Assembly (NCBI GenBank): GCA_030550515.1
Contig: JAUQPE010000011.1
Location: 194,915-258,914 of the forward strand
Origin: Thermotogota bacterium
GTDB lineage: Bacteria; Thermotogota; Thermotogae; Thermotogales; Thermotogaceae
Reading direction: 5' to 3'
DNA length: 64,000 nucleotides
A program made the position numbers and the translations under genes. The notes beneath the pieces were generated by a model. It was not told the DNA's origin and searched no databases. It saw nothing but the letters and a program-made list of their open reading frames with translations. Shown piece by piece: positions 55,218 to 62,928 of the stretch (positions within the stretch are counted from its first letter, which is position 1; each line of letters starts with the position of its first letter).

Positions 55218-56678
55218 ATGAGAGTCGTATACGTCTCTTACGAGGTCTTTCCGTTCGCCAAGGTCGGAGGTCTTGGTGATGTGGCGGGAGCACTACCCAA
55301 GTACCTGAGAAAGCAAGGGGCAGAGGTATTCATCATCATGCCGAAACACAGAATGGTTGAGAAGAACGCTGAGAAGTTCGGTTACACGTTGAAAAAAGTC
55401 CGTGAAGGGATACCAGTCCCCCACGTGAAAACGAGCGAGACGTTCGACGTTTACGAATCGGTCCTCCCAGGAACAGATGTCAAGGTTTTCTTCGTAGCCA
55501 ACGACCACTACTTCTCCTCGGAAGATGTGTATGGGGGGGAGGATCTCGCCGAGCAGACATTGTTCTTCAGCGCGGCCGTTTTGGAGCTGATCAAAAGCGT
55601 TGACCTGAAACCAGATGTGATACACGTGAACGACTGGCAGGTGGCCTTGATTCCTGCGTACCTGAAGACCTTGTACAGAGATGACCCTTACTTCCAACAG
55701 ACCTCCACGGTTCTGACCATACACAACCTCGGATATCAAGGAATTTTCGATCCAAATTACCTCTCGTTCTCGGGGCTCCCCGATTACATCTTCCAGATAG
55801 ACGGTTTGGAGTTCTACGGGCAACTGAACTTCCTGAAAGGAGGTATCGTTTTCAGCGATGTGATAAACACTGTCAGCCCCACTTACGCCGAAGAGATACA
55901 AACGGAGGAGTTTGGCGAAAAGCTGGACGGAGTCCTGAGGATGAGGTCGAAAGACCTCTATGGTATTTTGAACGGGATAGATTACGAGTTCTTCAACCCC
56001 TCAACGGACAAGAGGATATACGTTAACTACGACGCAAACCGTGTAGAGCTCAAGCAAGAGAACAAAATTCGTCTGCAGAAAGAACTTGGACTCCCGGAGA
56101 GAGGGGACGTCCCCCTGATAGGTCTGATCAGCAGACTCGTTTCGCAGAAAGGGCTCGATCTCATCATGGAGATCATCGACTACTTGATGCTTTTCGACGT
56201 TCAGATGGTCTTCCTCGGTACCGGGGAGAAGGAATACGAGAACGCGCTTTTGAAAGTGGGAGAACTCTATCCAGACAAGGTCTCCGTGAACATCAAGTTC
56301 GACATAGACCTCGCGCAGCGCATATACGCAGGAGCAGATATGTTCCTCATGCCAAGCAAGTACGAACCGTGTGGTCTTGGGCAGATGATCAGCATGCGCT
56401 ACGGGACGATTCCCATCGTGCGTTACACGGGGGGGCTCGCCGATACCGTGAAAGAATACGACGAGAAAACAATGGAAGGAACCGGGTTCGGCTTCGAAAA
56501 GTACGATTCCACCCATCTGATGAAGGCGGTGGCGAGAGCTCTCTACTTCTATACCAAAAAGAAAGACCATTGGAAGAGAATCGTTTTGAACGCTATGAGT
56601 ATGGATTTCTCTTGGGATCGCTCTGCGAAAGACTACATGAACCTCTACAGAAGAGCCATTTCAAAGGTCAGGAGATGA
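55218..56678 (+). CDS. glgA: Glycogen synthase (ADP-glucose type)
   Basis: The 486-residue GT5 enzyme extends alpha-1,4-glucan from a nucleotide glucose. The N-terminal nucleotide-sugar loop KVGGLGDVAGALPKYL, the VHVNDWQVALIPAYLK block, GLISRLVSQKGLDLIMEI and the C-terminal PSKYEPCGLGQMISMRYG with the conserved Glu are all there. The length is usual. It starts directly after the hydrolase gene stop. Confidence 0.96.
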   Translation: MRVVYVSYEVFPFAKVGGLGDVAGALPKYLRKQGAEVFIIMPKHRMVEKNAEKFGYTLKKVREGIPVPHVKTSETFDVYESVLPGTDVKVFFVANDHYFSSEDVYGGEDLAEQTLFFSAAVLELIKSVDLKPDVIHVNDWQVALIPAYLKTLYRDDPYFQQTSTVLTIHNLGYQGIFDPNYLSFSGLPDYIFQIDGLEFYGQLNFLKGGIVFSDVINTVSPTYAEEIQTEEFGEKLDGVLRMRSKDLYGILNGIDYEFFNPSTDKRIYVNYDANRVELKQENKIRLQKELGLPERGDVPLIGLISRLVSQKGLDLIMEIIDYLMLFDVQMVFLGTGEKEYENALLKVGELYPDKVSVNIKFDIDLAQRIYAGADMFLMPSKYEPCGLGQMISMRYGTIPIVRYTGGLADTVKEYDEKTMEGTGFGFEKYDSTHLMKAVARALYFYTKKKDHWKRIVLNAMSMDFSWDRSAKDYMNLYRRAISKVRR

Positions 56679-56691
56679 GGGGGAGTTGGAA

Positions 56692-57693
56692 ATGCCTGAG
56701 TTCAGGAAGGATCCGATAACGAAAAGGTGGGTTATCATCGCCGTTGAACGCGCAAGGAGGCCACACGATTTTGCGCGGGTTAAAGAGGAGGAAAAGGTAT
56801 CCGCTTTCTGTCCCTTCGACTACGGCAACGAGCACACCACGCCTCCAGAAGTCCTCGCGTTTCGCCCCGCGGACACCGATCCGAACACGCCGGGTTGGTG
56901 GGTTCGAGTCGTGCCAAACAAGTTTCCTGCCGTCACCCCCTCTGAGTCTTTGAGAAGGTACGGAAGGGGCATATACGATGCGGCCACAGGGTTTGGGTAC
57001 CACGACGTGGTGGTGGAGACGCCGGATCACAACACCCACCTCGCTTTGATGGATTACAAGAACGTGGAGGAGGTTATCTGGGCTTACAAGATTCGTTACG
57101 AACAGATCATGAAGGATGAAAAGGTGAAATACATCTTGATCTTCAAAAATCACGGAAAAGATGCGGGAGCTTCTCTCAGCCACCCCCACAGCCAGATCAT
57201 AGCCGTTCCCATCATGCCAAAGAGAGTTCTGGAGGAACTCGATGGCGCGAAAGAGTACTACGACTACAAAGAAAGGTGTCCTTTCTGTGACGTGATAGAC
57301 GAGGAGAGAAGGGAGAGGGAGAGGGTTGTGGAAGAGAACGAGCACTTCTTAGCGATAGAACCCTTCGCCTCCAGGTTTCCCTTCGAAACTTGGATATTGC
57401 CCAAACGCCACATGAACAGCTTTCACATGATCTCCGAAGCTGAGGTGACCTCGCTCGCAAAGATGCTAAAGAACGTGCTCTACAGAATACACGTTGTCTT
57501 GGACAATCCTCCCTACAACTTCTTGATCCACACGGCTCCCACGACCTTGGAGGGAAAGGACTACTACCACTGGCACATCGAGATATTCCCTCGACTCACC
57601 AAAGTGGCAGGATTTGAGTGGGGAACCGGGTTTTACATAAACCCTGTTCCTCCGGAAGATGCCGCACGCTACCTTAGGGAAGTCACAGTGTAG
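56692..57693 (+). CDS. galT: Galactose-1-phosphate uridylyltransferase
   Basis: GalT exchanges UMP between UDP-glucose and galactose 1-phosphate in the Leloir pathway. The 333-residue protein has the active-site HPHSQ with His164 and His166, at the same numbers as in E. coli. The N-terminal zinc site normally reads CPFC; here it is CPFD (Cys40, Asp43), while a CPFC is found later at 196-199. ATG at 56692 is 6 bases behind GGGGGAG. It follows glgA, so sugar nucleotides and glycogen are probably coordinated. Confidence 0.92.
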   Translation: MPEFRKDPITKRWVIIAVERARRPHDFARVKEEEKVSAFCPFDYGNEHTTPPEVLAFRPADTDPNTPGWWVRVVPNKFPAVTPSESLRRYGRGIYDAATGFGYHDVVVETPDHNTHLALMDYKNVEEVIWAYKIRYEQIMKDEKVKYILIFKNHGKDAGASLSHPHSQIIAVPIMPKRVLEELDGAKEYYDYKERCPFCDVIDEERRERERVVEENEHFLAIEPFASRFPFETWILPKRHMNSFHMISEAEVTSLAKMLKNVLYRIHVVLDNPPYNFLIHTAPTTLEGKDYYHWHIEIFPRLTKVAGFEWGTGFYINPVPPEDAARYLREVTV

Positions 57694-57723
57694 TTGATAG
57701 CGGAATCCAGAATGTGGTAAAAT
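57694..57723 (+). promoter_or_regulatory. Promoter of spoVS
   Basis: TTGATA at 57694-57699, 18 bases and TAAAAT at 57718-57723 make a promoter, and TGG before the -10 gives an extended motif. It begins directly after the galT stop codon and lies about 40 bases before the spoVS start. Confidence 0.65.
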
Positions 57724-57760
57724 TCCAAAGAAATTCTCGTGTATGAGGAGGAATGGTAAA

Positions 57761-58033
57761 ATGGAAATCCTGAAAGTTAGTTCGAACTCGAATCCCAACA
57801 AGGTGGCGGGTGCCATCGCTGGGTCTCTCTCGAAAGCCGAAAAAGTGGAGATCCAGGCGATAGGAGCTGGGGCAGTAAACCAAGCGGTGAAAGCCTTGGC
57901 GGTGGCTAGGAGGTTCCTCGAAGAATCCGGGAAAGATCTGTACGTGGTACCAGGTTTCATCGAAATCAAGATAGGAGAGGACGTGAGAACGGGCATTTCC
58001 TTCAAGGTTTTCTTGGAGAACAGTAAAAAATGA
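57761..58033 (+). CDS. spoVS: SpoVS-family protein
   Basis: The 90-residue protein is SpoVS-like: MEILKVSSNSNPNKVAGAIAGSLSKAEKVEIQAIGAGAVNQAVKAL and a C-terminal IEIKIGEDVRTGISFKV. In Bacillus SpoVS affects sporulation; Thermotogota do not sporulate, so a general nucleic-acid or metabolic regulatory role is more likely. The fold is Alba-like. ATG at 57761 is preferred over 57743, because it gives the family start and follows AGGAGG. Confidence 0.93.
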   Translation: MEILKVSSNSNPNKVAGAIAGSLSKAEKVEIQAIGAGAVNQAVKALAVARRFLEESGKDLYVVPGFIEIKIGEDVRTGISFKVFLENSKK

Positions 58034-58036
58034 GAA

Positions 58037-58273
58037 ATGCTCTCCGATGCGCTGAACGAGATAATCAGGGCAGCCAACGAGGACGAACGAATAAGGAGTA
58101 TCATAGTCCAGCTGTTCTCCATGACGGATGAGGAAAGAGAGGTCTTCAAGAAAAAAGTGATGCTCTATTTCATAGATAAAGACTCAGACGCGGACGTTGA
58201 AGCTTTCAAGTTTTTCAAACTGGTTATAGAAAACATAGATTTGTTAGCTGAGAAACTCAATCTAGAAAAATGA
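58037..58273 (+). CDS. Small hypothetical protein downstream of spoVS
   Basis: The 78-residue protein is not recognised. It is helical and acidic (MLSDALNEIIRAANEDERIRSIIVQLFSMTDEEREVFKKKVML) with no signal, cysteine or membrane segment. It begins 3 bases after the spoVS stop, so the two are very likely translated from one mRNA. The ribosome-binding site is weak, which suggests coupling. Its last 17 bases overlap the convergent flagellar-operon gene. Confidence 0.7.
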   Translation: MLSDALNEIIRAANEDERIRSIIVQLFSMTDEEREVFKKKVMLYFIDKDSDADVEAFKFFKLVIENIDLLAEKLNLEK

Positions 58274-58919
58274 GGACGTTCTTGGTCTTGCCATCTTTTG
58301 TGAAGGCTCTAAAAACCATCAAAGACCGAAACTCAGGATTTTTTCCATCGATATCGACGATCAAATCGTTCCCGGCGATCTTGATCGTTCCATTTGGAAC
58401 ATTTTTGAAGTAACCTGAAAACGTCACGCCTTTCAACTCTTCTTTCTCTATCATTTCTTGGAGCACGCGCAGTGCTCTTTCTATTTTTTCTCTCTCCACT
58501 CTTGCCTCTCTCTTAACCTTCTTCCTCCACAGGGGAAGGAGAGAGGGGTTCGAGAGAATACGCGTTTCCAGCGCGGTTACTTTGCGAAGGGACGGTTCCA
58601 CAATCGCAACTTGTTGGAACACTTCGGGAAATTCGAGAAGGGGAGGTTTGTCTTTCGCGTTTGGCGATACAGGTGGGGGTGTGAGCGTGCTCGTTTCGAC
58701 CTTCAGCCTGAAGCATCCCTCCCGCACAACTGGCTGACCTTTCTCGTCTTTCAAGTCTAGGACCCTCGCCTTCACGGAACTCTCCAACACGTGCACGTTC
58801 CAATTGATTTCTCGTTTCAAAAGCTGAGGCTTCTCGACTTCCAAGTCTACGTTGCGAGCTTTCGCTCCCTTGAACTCCAGAAAGAATCCTTTCAACAGCT
58901 CGATTAAGTACTTGAGCAT
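58257..58919 (-). CDS. Flagellar-operon hypothetical protein (220 aa)
   Basis: This is the last gene of the flhF-fliA operon. The 220-residue product is not recognised. Residues 1-15 are moderately hydrophobic and basic (MLKYLIELLKGFFLEFKG), the middle is Pro- and Lys-rich (80-130), and the C-terminal 60 residues form a beta-rich domain (GTIKIAGNDLIVDIDGKNPEFRSLMVFRAFT). There is no clear membrane span. Its start overlaps the next unknown gene by 16 bases, suggesting they work together, perhaps in motility regulation. Confidence 0.75.
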   Translation of the reverse strand: MLKYLIELLKGFFLEFKGAKARNVDLEVEKPQLLKREINWNVHVLESSVKARVLDLKDEKGQPVVREGCFRLKVETSTLTPPPVSPNAKDKPPLLEFPEVFQQVAIVEPSLRKVTALETRILSNPSLLPLWRKKVKREARVEREKIERALRVLQEMIEKEELKGVTFSGYFKNVPNGTIKIAGNDLIVDIDGKNPEFRSLMVFRAFTKDGKTKNVLIFLD

Positions 58920-59386
58920 ACGTACTCCAAAGCTTTTTCGAGTCTTTCGAAGGGTTCGAAAATGTCTAACCCTTCTTCCAGCATTTCGCTCAGTTTTCTG
59001 AGTTTATCGGGCAACACCTTTCCAACGATCCTGAGGGCCCCTTCCCTGTAGGGTACCAAGTATTCCTCTTCGGATATCTTCCTCACTTCGCTTATTTCTT
59101 CTCTTCTTTCCGAGAGGTAAAAGACCCTTTGGTCGATTTCGAGAAGTTCTAAATCCTTCGTGAATATGAAGTCCACGGGTTTTTCGATCTTCTTCACCAA
59201 AGTTGCCGCGATGATTTCTGTCTTCAAAAAGTAGTCGAGAGATTTGCCATAAAGGATCCTTTGGAGTTCGTTCGGAACAATGGGTTCCGTGTACTTGAAC
59301 TCCTGAGGGATACCCCTTTCGTCGACCACGAGAAGTCCCCCCACGAATTTGTTGTTCAGTTTCTCTACAGCCAAGTAACCTATCAC
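58904..59386 (-). CDS. Flagellar-operon hypothetical protein (160 aa)
   Basis: The 160-residue protein has a recognisable core pattern, KFVGGLLVVDERGIPQEFKYTEPIVPNELQRILYGKSLDYFLKTEIIA. To my memory similar proteins occur in other bacterial groups as uncharacterised proteins, but I know no function. It is soluble and mixed alpha/beta. It overlaps its neighbours on both sides (4 and 16 bases), which ties it firmly to the fliA-che transcription unit. Confidence 0.75.
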   Translation of the reverse strand: MIGYLAVEKLNNKFVGGLLVVDERGIPQEFKYTEPIVPNELQRILYGKSLDYFLKTEIIAATLVKKIEKPVDFIFTKDLELLEIDQRVFYLSERREEISEVRKISEEEYLVPYREGALRIVGKVLPDKLRKLSEMLEEGLDIFEPFERLEKALEYVCSST

Positions 59387-59691
59387 AGTCTCACGTCCAT
59401 CAGGAGCCCTTTGTTTTCTTCCTTCAAGCTGATTTCCCTCTTCGTTGGGGCACCGCTTCGAGCGGTGCGAGCTTCGAAACTCCCCCTACCCCCTTCAAGC
59501 GACGACCTAACGGTTGGATTCTCCAATCCTTCTTTCCTCGTCACCGACCTCTGTTCTCTCTGGATACGCTGCAAGATTTCGTGGCTCACCAGTTGTTGAA
59601 CCAACGCTTGTTGGTTCAAAAGGTTGGAGACGTTCTGAACGGTTTCAACGCCCCTCACGATGTACCCCTGAAGATCGACTGGCCTCACCAT
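59383..59691 (-). CDS. Small flagellar-operon protein next to fliA (102 aa)
   Basis: The 102-residue protein has a helical, Gln-rich first half (MVRPVDLQGYIVRGVETVQNVSNLLNQQALVQQLVSHEILQRIQREQ) and a low-complexity, basic second half. A similar small Gln-rich protein beginning with a xPVDLQ motif is found beside fliA in clostridial flagellar operons, and I think this is its counterpart. The function is unknown. It overlaps fliA by 7 bases. Confidence 0.7.
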   Translation of the reverse strand: MVRPVDLQGYIVRGVETVQNVSNLLNQQALVQQLVSHEILQRIQREQRSVTRKEGLENPTVRSSLEGGRGSFEARTARSGAPTKREISLKEENKGLLMDVRL

Positions 59692-60338
59692 CCTTCCACT
59701 TCCCTTCTCAACTTTACGATCGCAACGCTCACTATTTGCGAAACGCGTGATTCTGTGACTCCAAGCACCTGGGCTATCTCCTTCAAAGAGAGTTCCTTTT
59801 CAAACCTCAAGGAAAGCACGATCCTTTCTTTTTCTGAGAGCTTTTCTAACGCTTTCTTCAATCTTTCGAGCAATATCTCTCTCAAGGCGTTTTCGTCTGG
59901 TTGCCCCTCTTCGGCCGGAACTTCCAATTCGAAACCATCCATCATTAGGATCTGTCTCCTTATCATCTCGTTCTTCGCCCTGCTCACATCTTTGGGGTCC
60001 ATTCCCGTTTTTTCCGCTATCTCCTCATCCGTTGGCAGAGAACCCTTTTCTGCCACGATCCGCTCCACCATTTTCACGCTTCTTCTCAGGTCCTTCGGCA
60101 TCCAATCCAACCTACGCAGGTAATCGTACATGGCCCCTTTGATTCTCTTCAGAACAAAAGTCTTGAAAGAGGCACGCATCGGATCGTATCTTTCTATAGC
60201 CGAAAGGAGCGCAACCACTCCCTCTTGGATCAAGTCGTCCAATTCCACGTTTGGGGGAAGTGTGTGGATCAGATCCTCCGCGATTTTCTTCACGAAAGGC
60301 AACATCTCTTTCACCAATTTTTCTTTGTCCCAACTCAT
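59685..60338 (-). CDS. fliA: Flagellar sigma factor sigma-28
   Basis: FliA directs RNA polymerase to late flagellar promoters. The 217-residue protein has region 2 (VELDDLIQEGVVALLSAIERYDPMRASFKTFVLKRIKGAMYDYLRRLDWMP), region 3 (LPTDEEIAEKTGMDPKDVSR) and region 4 helix-turn-helix (SLKEIAQVLGVTESRVSQIVSVAIVKLR). It sits directly after cheD with a 4-base overlap. Two matching promoters in this window are at 387-413 and 25976-26002. No flgM is seen near it. Confidence 0.95.
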   Translation of the reverse strand: MSWDKEKLVKEMLPFVKKIAEDLIHTLPPNVELDDLIQEGVVALLSAIERYDPMRASFKTFVLKRIKGAMYDYLRRLDWMPKDLRRSVKMVERIVAEKGSLPTDEEIAEKTGMDPKDVSRAKNEMIRRQILMMDGFELEVPAEEGQPDENALREILLERLKKALEKLSEKERIVLSLRFEKELSLKEIAQVLGVTESRVSQIVSVAIVKLRREVEGW

Positions 60339-60808
60339 ATTTCCTTTATCTCCAAACGTTCTCCGCCACCAACCTTTCTGATGAGCAACTTTCCCGTTTC
60401 CACGTTGTACTCGACGCTTCTAGCCCTGTTTCCTCCCGTGTCTTCCGCCAGAAGTTTCACGCCAAGTTCCTTCAGCTTCTCTTTCACGGCTTGCACGTTC
60501 CTCTCACCAACGTTGAGCCCCTTCGACTCGAACATGCTTGCACCACCCGCGATCTTCGCTTCAAGCCTTTCGAGCTTTGCCCCCATTTTGAGCAACTCTT
60601 CCACGAGAACTTTCACAGCTGTATTCGCATACTTTCCAGGTTTGTCAGTGGTTTCCTCCCCCTCTGGGAGCATCACGTGCGCCATCCCTCCCACCTTTGC
60701 GACGGGGTCCCTCACGCACACCGCCACGCAAGATCCAAGCCCCAACGTGACTATAACAACGGGATTCCTTTCTATGGCGTACTCTCCAATACCGATCACT
60801 TTCTTCAT
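60335..60808 (-). CDS. cheD: Chemoreceptor glutamine deamidase CheD
   Basis: CheD deamidates glutamines on methyl-accepting chemotaxis proteins and activates CheC. The 157-residue protein has the catalytic triad at positions identical to the T. maritima enzyme: Thr21, Cys27 and His44, in VTLGLGSCVAV and GGMAHVMLP. It is cotranscribed with cheC (4-base overlap), its known binding partner. Confidence 0.95.
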   Translation of the reverse strand: MKKVIGIGEYAIERNPVVIVTLGLGSCVAVCVRDPVAKVGGMAHVMLPEGEETTDKPGKYANTAVKVLVEELLKMGAKLERLEAKIAGGASMFESKGLNVGERNVQAVKEKLKELGVKLLAEDTGGNRARSVEYNVETGKLLIRKVGGGERLEIKEI

Positions 60809-61407
60809 CTTACGCCCATCCTTTCGAAGATTTTGTTGAGATAGCCTGGCTTGGGTATGAGCATCATGTAGGAAGTGAGCTCCTCTCCCTCTATCCTGAG
60901 GAGAGTCTCGACGAGTACCACCTCTTCCTCACCCTCGACATCCTGGATGGAAACCTCCGCGAAGATGGCCGATATCATGTCGACCACGAGATCTGGTGGG
61001 AGGGTTTCTATCTTGAAATCGAGAAAGTTCGCCAAAGCCGAAACGTAGGTGCCACACATGATGTTTCCAACTTCCTTCAAGGCGGAAAGCGAAAATTCGT
61101 CGATCTGAAGGAGGTCTTCTGGCGCGCTTCCTACCAGCATTTCCACGATCTTTTTCGCAACGGAAGAACCCATGATCAAGAGCACGTCTCCCTCCAAATC
61201 CCCACTCACCGGCATCTTCACGCCCACAACCACCTCTTCTGGGTCCTGGGCGACGAAGATCACCTGGCTTACAGGGACAACTTCAACCTCCGGCACGGAT
61301 ATCTCAACTTTTCTGTTTATCATGAAGGAAATGGCCGTCGCAGCGTTCCCGGTGCCGATGTTCCCTATCTCTTTCAACAAGTCCTTTTGCTTTTCGGAAA
61401 TCTCCAC
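60805..61407 (-). CDS. cheC: CheY-P phosphatase CheC
   Basis: CheC removes phosphate from CheY-P and is stimulated by CheD. The 200-residue protein has both active-site repeats, LLKEIGNIGTGNA near residue 10 and ALKEVGNIMCGTY near residue 109, each with the Glu and Asn that act in catalysis. This marks it as a two-site CheC and not CheX. The gene starts one base after the PilZ gene. Confidence 0.95.
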   Translation of the reverse strand: MEISEKQKDLLKEIGNIGTGNAATAISFMINRKVEISVPEVEVVPVSQVIFVAQDPEEVVVGVKMPVSGDLEGDVLLIMGSSVAKKIVEMLVGSAPEDLLQIDEFSLSALKEVGNIMCGTYVSALANFLDFKIETLPPDLVVDMISAIFAEVSIQDVEGEEEVVLVETLLRIEGEELTSYMMLIPKPGYLNKIFERMGVR

Positions 61408-62088
61408 TCAAATCCCTCCTTTCTTCTTCATCTCCAGTTCTTTTTTGAAGACGTACGTCACCAACTTCTTTTCAAGGTTTGGAGGAACGTTCAGGAATTC
61501 CATACCGTACATCCTCAAGCCCTCGGGAGTCACACCCGCTTCCCTTACCACCCTTGTTGGATGGTTCTCGAGTCTCAATCCCTCTTCAAGGAAAAGGTCG
61601 ACGAAGATCACCTGCCCCACCATCAACGCTTCGGACGTCACCATCAGCATACCACCGGCGCTGAAATCTTTGGTTACGAACCTTTTGGGAGTGGGATCTT
61701 CCACTGAGAACCTGAAAGTGCCATCCAACACCAATTCTAACCTCTTGTATCGGCGTCTCTGGATCCTCTGCAAGTTTTCCGGAAATGGAACCTTCGTGAT
61801 GGGGAAACCGTCCGCCCCTCTTCCACTCTCCAGCACCACCGTCCTGAAGGTGTACAGGGCCGATTTGTCTATGACCTTCACGGTGCAACGAGTGCCTCTT
61901 GGAAGCGGGACGAGCCTTCCTTTGAAGCTAGGCATCGATAGAGCGAGGATGTACCTCTCGAAATCCACGTCGTGCACGCTACTTTTGTATTCACCTTCCA
62001 ACTCCTCTGGATAGAAGACGTCGATAACCACGTTTTGACCAGGTTTCAGGACATCTCTTGCCTCCACCGTTTCCACGTAGAACTGCAC
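61408..62088 (-). CDS. PilZ domain protein (YcgR/YpfA-like)
   Basis: The 226-residue protein has an N-terminal YcgR-N-like domain and a C-terminal PilZ domain. The c-di-GMP motif RxxxR reads QRRRYKRLELVLDG, followed by DFSAGGMLMV in place of the DxSxxG site. It probably brakes or tunes the motor in response to c-di-GMP; no cyclase is in the window. It lies between flhG and cheC with very short gaps. Confidence 0.88.
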   Translation of the reverse strand: MQFYVETVEARDVLKPGQNVVIDVFYPEELEGEYKSSVHDVDFERYILALSMPSFKGRLVPLPRGTRCTVKVIDKSALYTFRTVVLESGRGADGFPITKVPFPENLQRIQRRRYKRLELVLDGTFRFSVEDPTPKRFVTKDFSAGGMLMVTSEALMVGQVIFVDLFLEEGLRLENHPTRVVREAGVTPEGLRMYGMEFLNVPPNLEKKLVTYVFKKELEMKKKGGI

Positions 62089-62091
62089 GAT

Positions 62092-62928
62092 TCATCCCCC
62101 TATTCCCAAGAGATGTCTTATCTTGTCGAGGAAACCCTCTTTCTCTCTCTCCACGGACTCCTTCAGGATCTTCTCCCTCAGACCCAGCATCACCAACGAA
62201 GGTTGGGATTTCTCCGCCCAAAGCAAGAAAGGTTTCTGCCTTTCGACGCTCTTTTGGACCACGGGATCTTCCCTCACGATGAAGAAGTGGCGTATGGGAA
62301 CGCCCACGAACCTCTCAACGACGTTCTTCAACCTTTCCACCACTTTTCTGCCTTCCTTCATGTTCCTCACCATGTTCAGAACGAGGAAGATCTCCTCAGG
62401 GTTCACACCTTTGACAGAGAGCACTTTTATGAGCGTGTAAGTGTTTATTATGGAAGTTGGCTCGTCGGTTGTGACGATGATCAAGTAGTCGGAATTCAGA
62501 TAAAACTTGTCCAAGTTCTCGTTGTAACCGGGCGGGAAGTCTACGATCACGTAATCGTAACTTCTGAGGATGCGAGAGAAACTATCGAAAAACTTCTTCC
62601 TGTCGCCGAGGTTGAACAGAAGGAGGTCCTCTATGTCTATGCCGCTGCTGATCACGTCCACGTCGTAAGGGGACTTGTAGACGATGTCCTCTATCTTCAA
62701 TCCCGATTTGAAGAAATCTTTGAGGGTCCTAGGCGCGACGGTGCCTAAGAGGATCTCCACGCTTCCAAAGCCGACGTCCGCGTCAAACAAGAGGATCTTG
62801 AAGTTCCTCTTTTGAAAGGCGAGTGCGAGGTTTACCGCCAATATCGATTTCCCCACCCCTCCTTTCCCGCTCAACACGCTGATGACTTTCGGCTCGCTTT
62901 TCCTGAGGCTTTCAACCTGATCTTGCAT
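62092..62928 (-). CDS. flhG: FlhG/MinD-like ATPase
   Basis: The 278-residue ParA/MinD-type ATPase controls flagellar number with FlhF. It has the deviant Walker A SGKGGVGKSILAVNLA, the switch FDADVGFGSVEILLG and Walker B YVIVDFPPGYN. Short of the MinD C-terminal membrane helix, it ends with a basic region typical of FlhG/YlxH. ATG at 62928, behind AGGTG, lies within the end of flhF; the 17-base overlap suggests coupling. Confidence 0.92.
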   Translation of the reverse strand: MQDQVESLRKSEPKVISVLSGKGGVGKSILAVNLALAFQKRNFKILLFDADVGFGSVEILLGTVAPRTLKDFFKSGLKIEDIVYKSPYDVDVISSGIDIEDLLLFNLGDRKKFFDSFSRILRSYDYVIVDFPPGYNENLDKFYLNSDYLIIVTTDEPTSIINTYTLIKVLSVKGVNPEEIFLVLNMVRNMKEGRKVVERLKNVVERFVGVPIRHFFIVREDPVVQKSVERQKPFLLWAEKSQPSLVMLGLREKILKESVEREKEGFLDKIRHLLGIGG

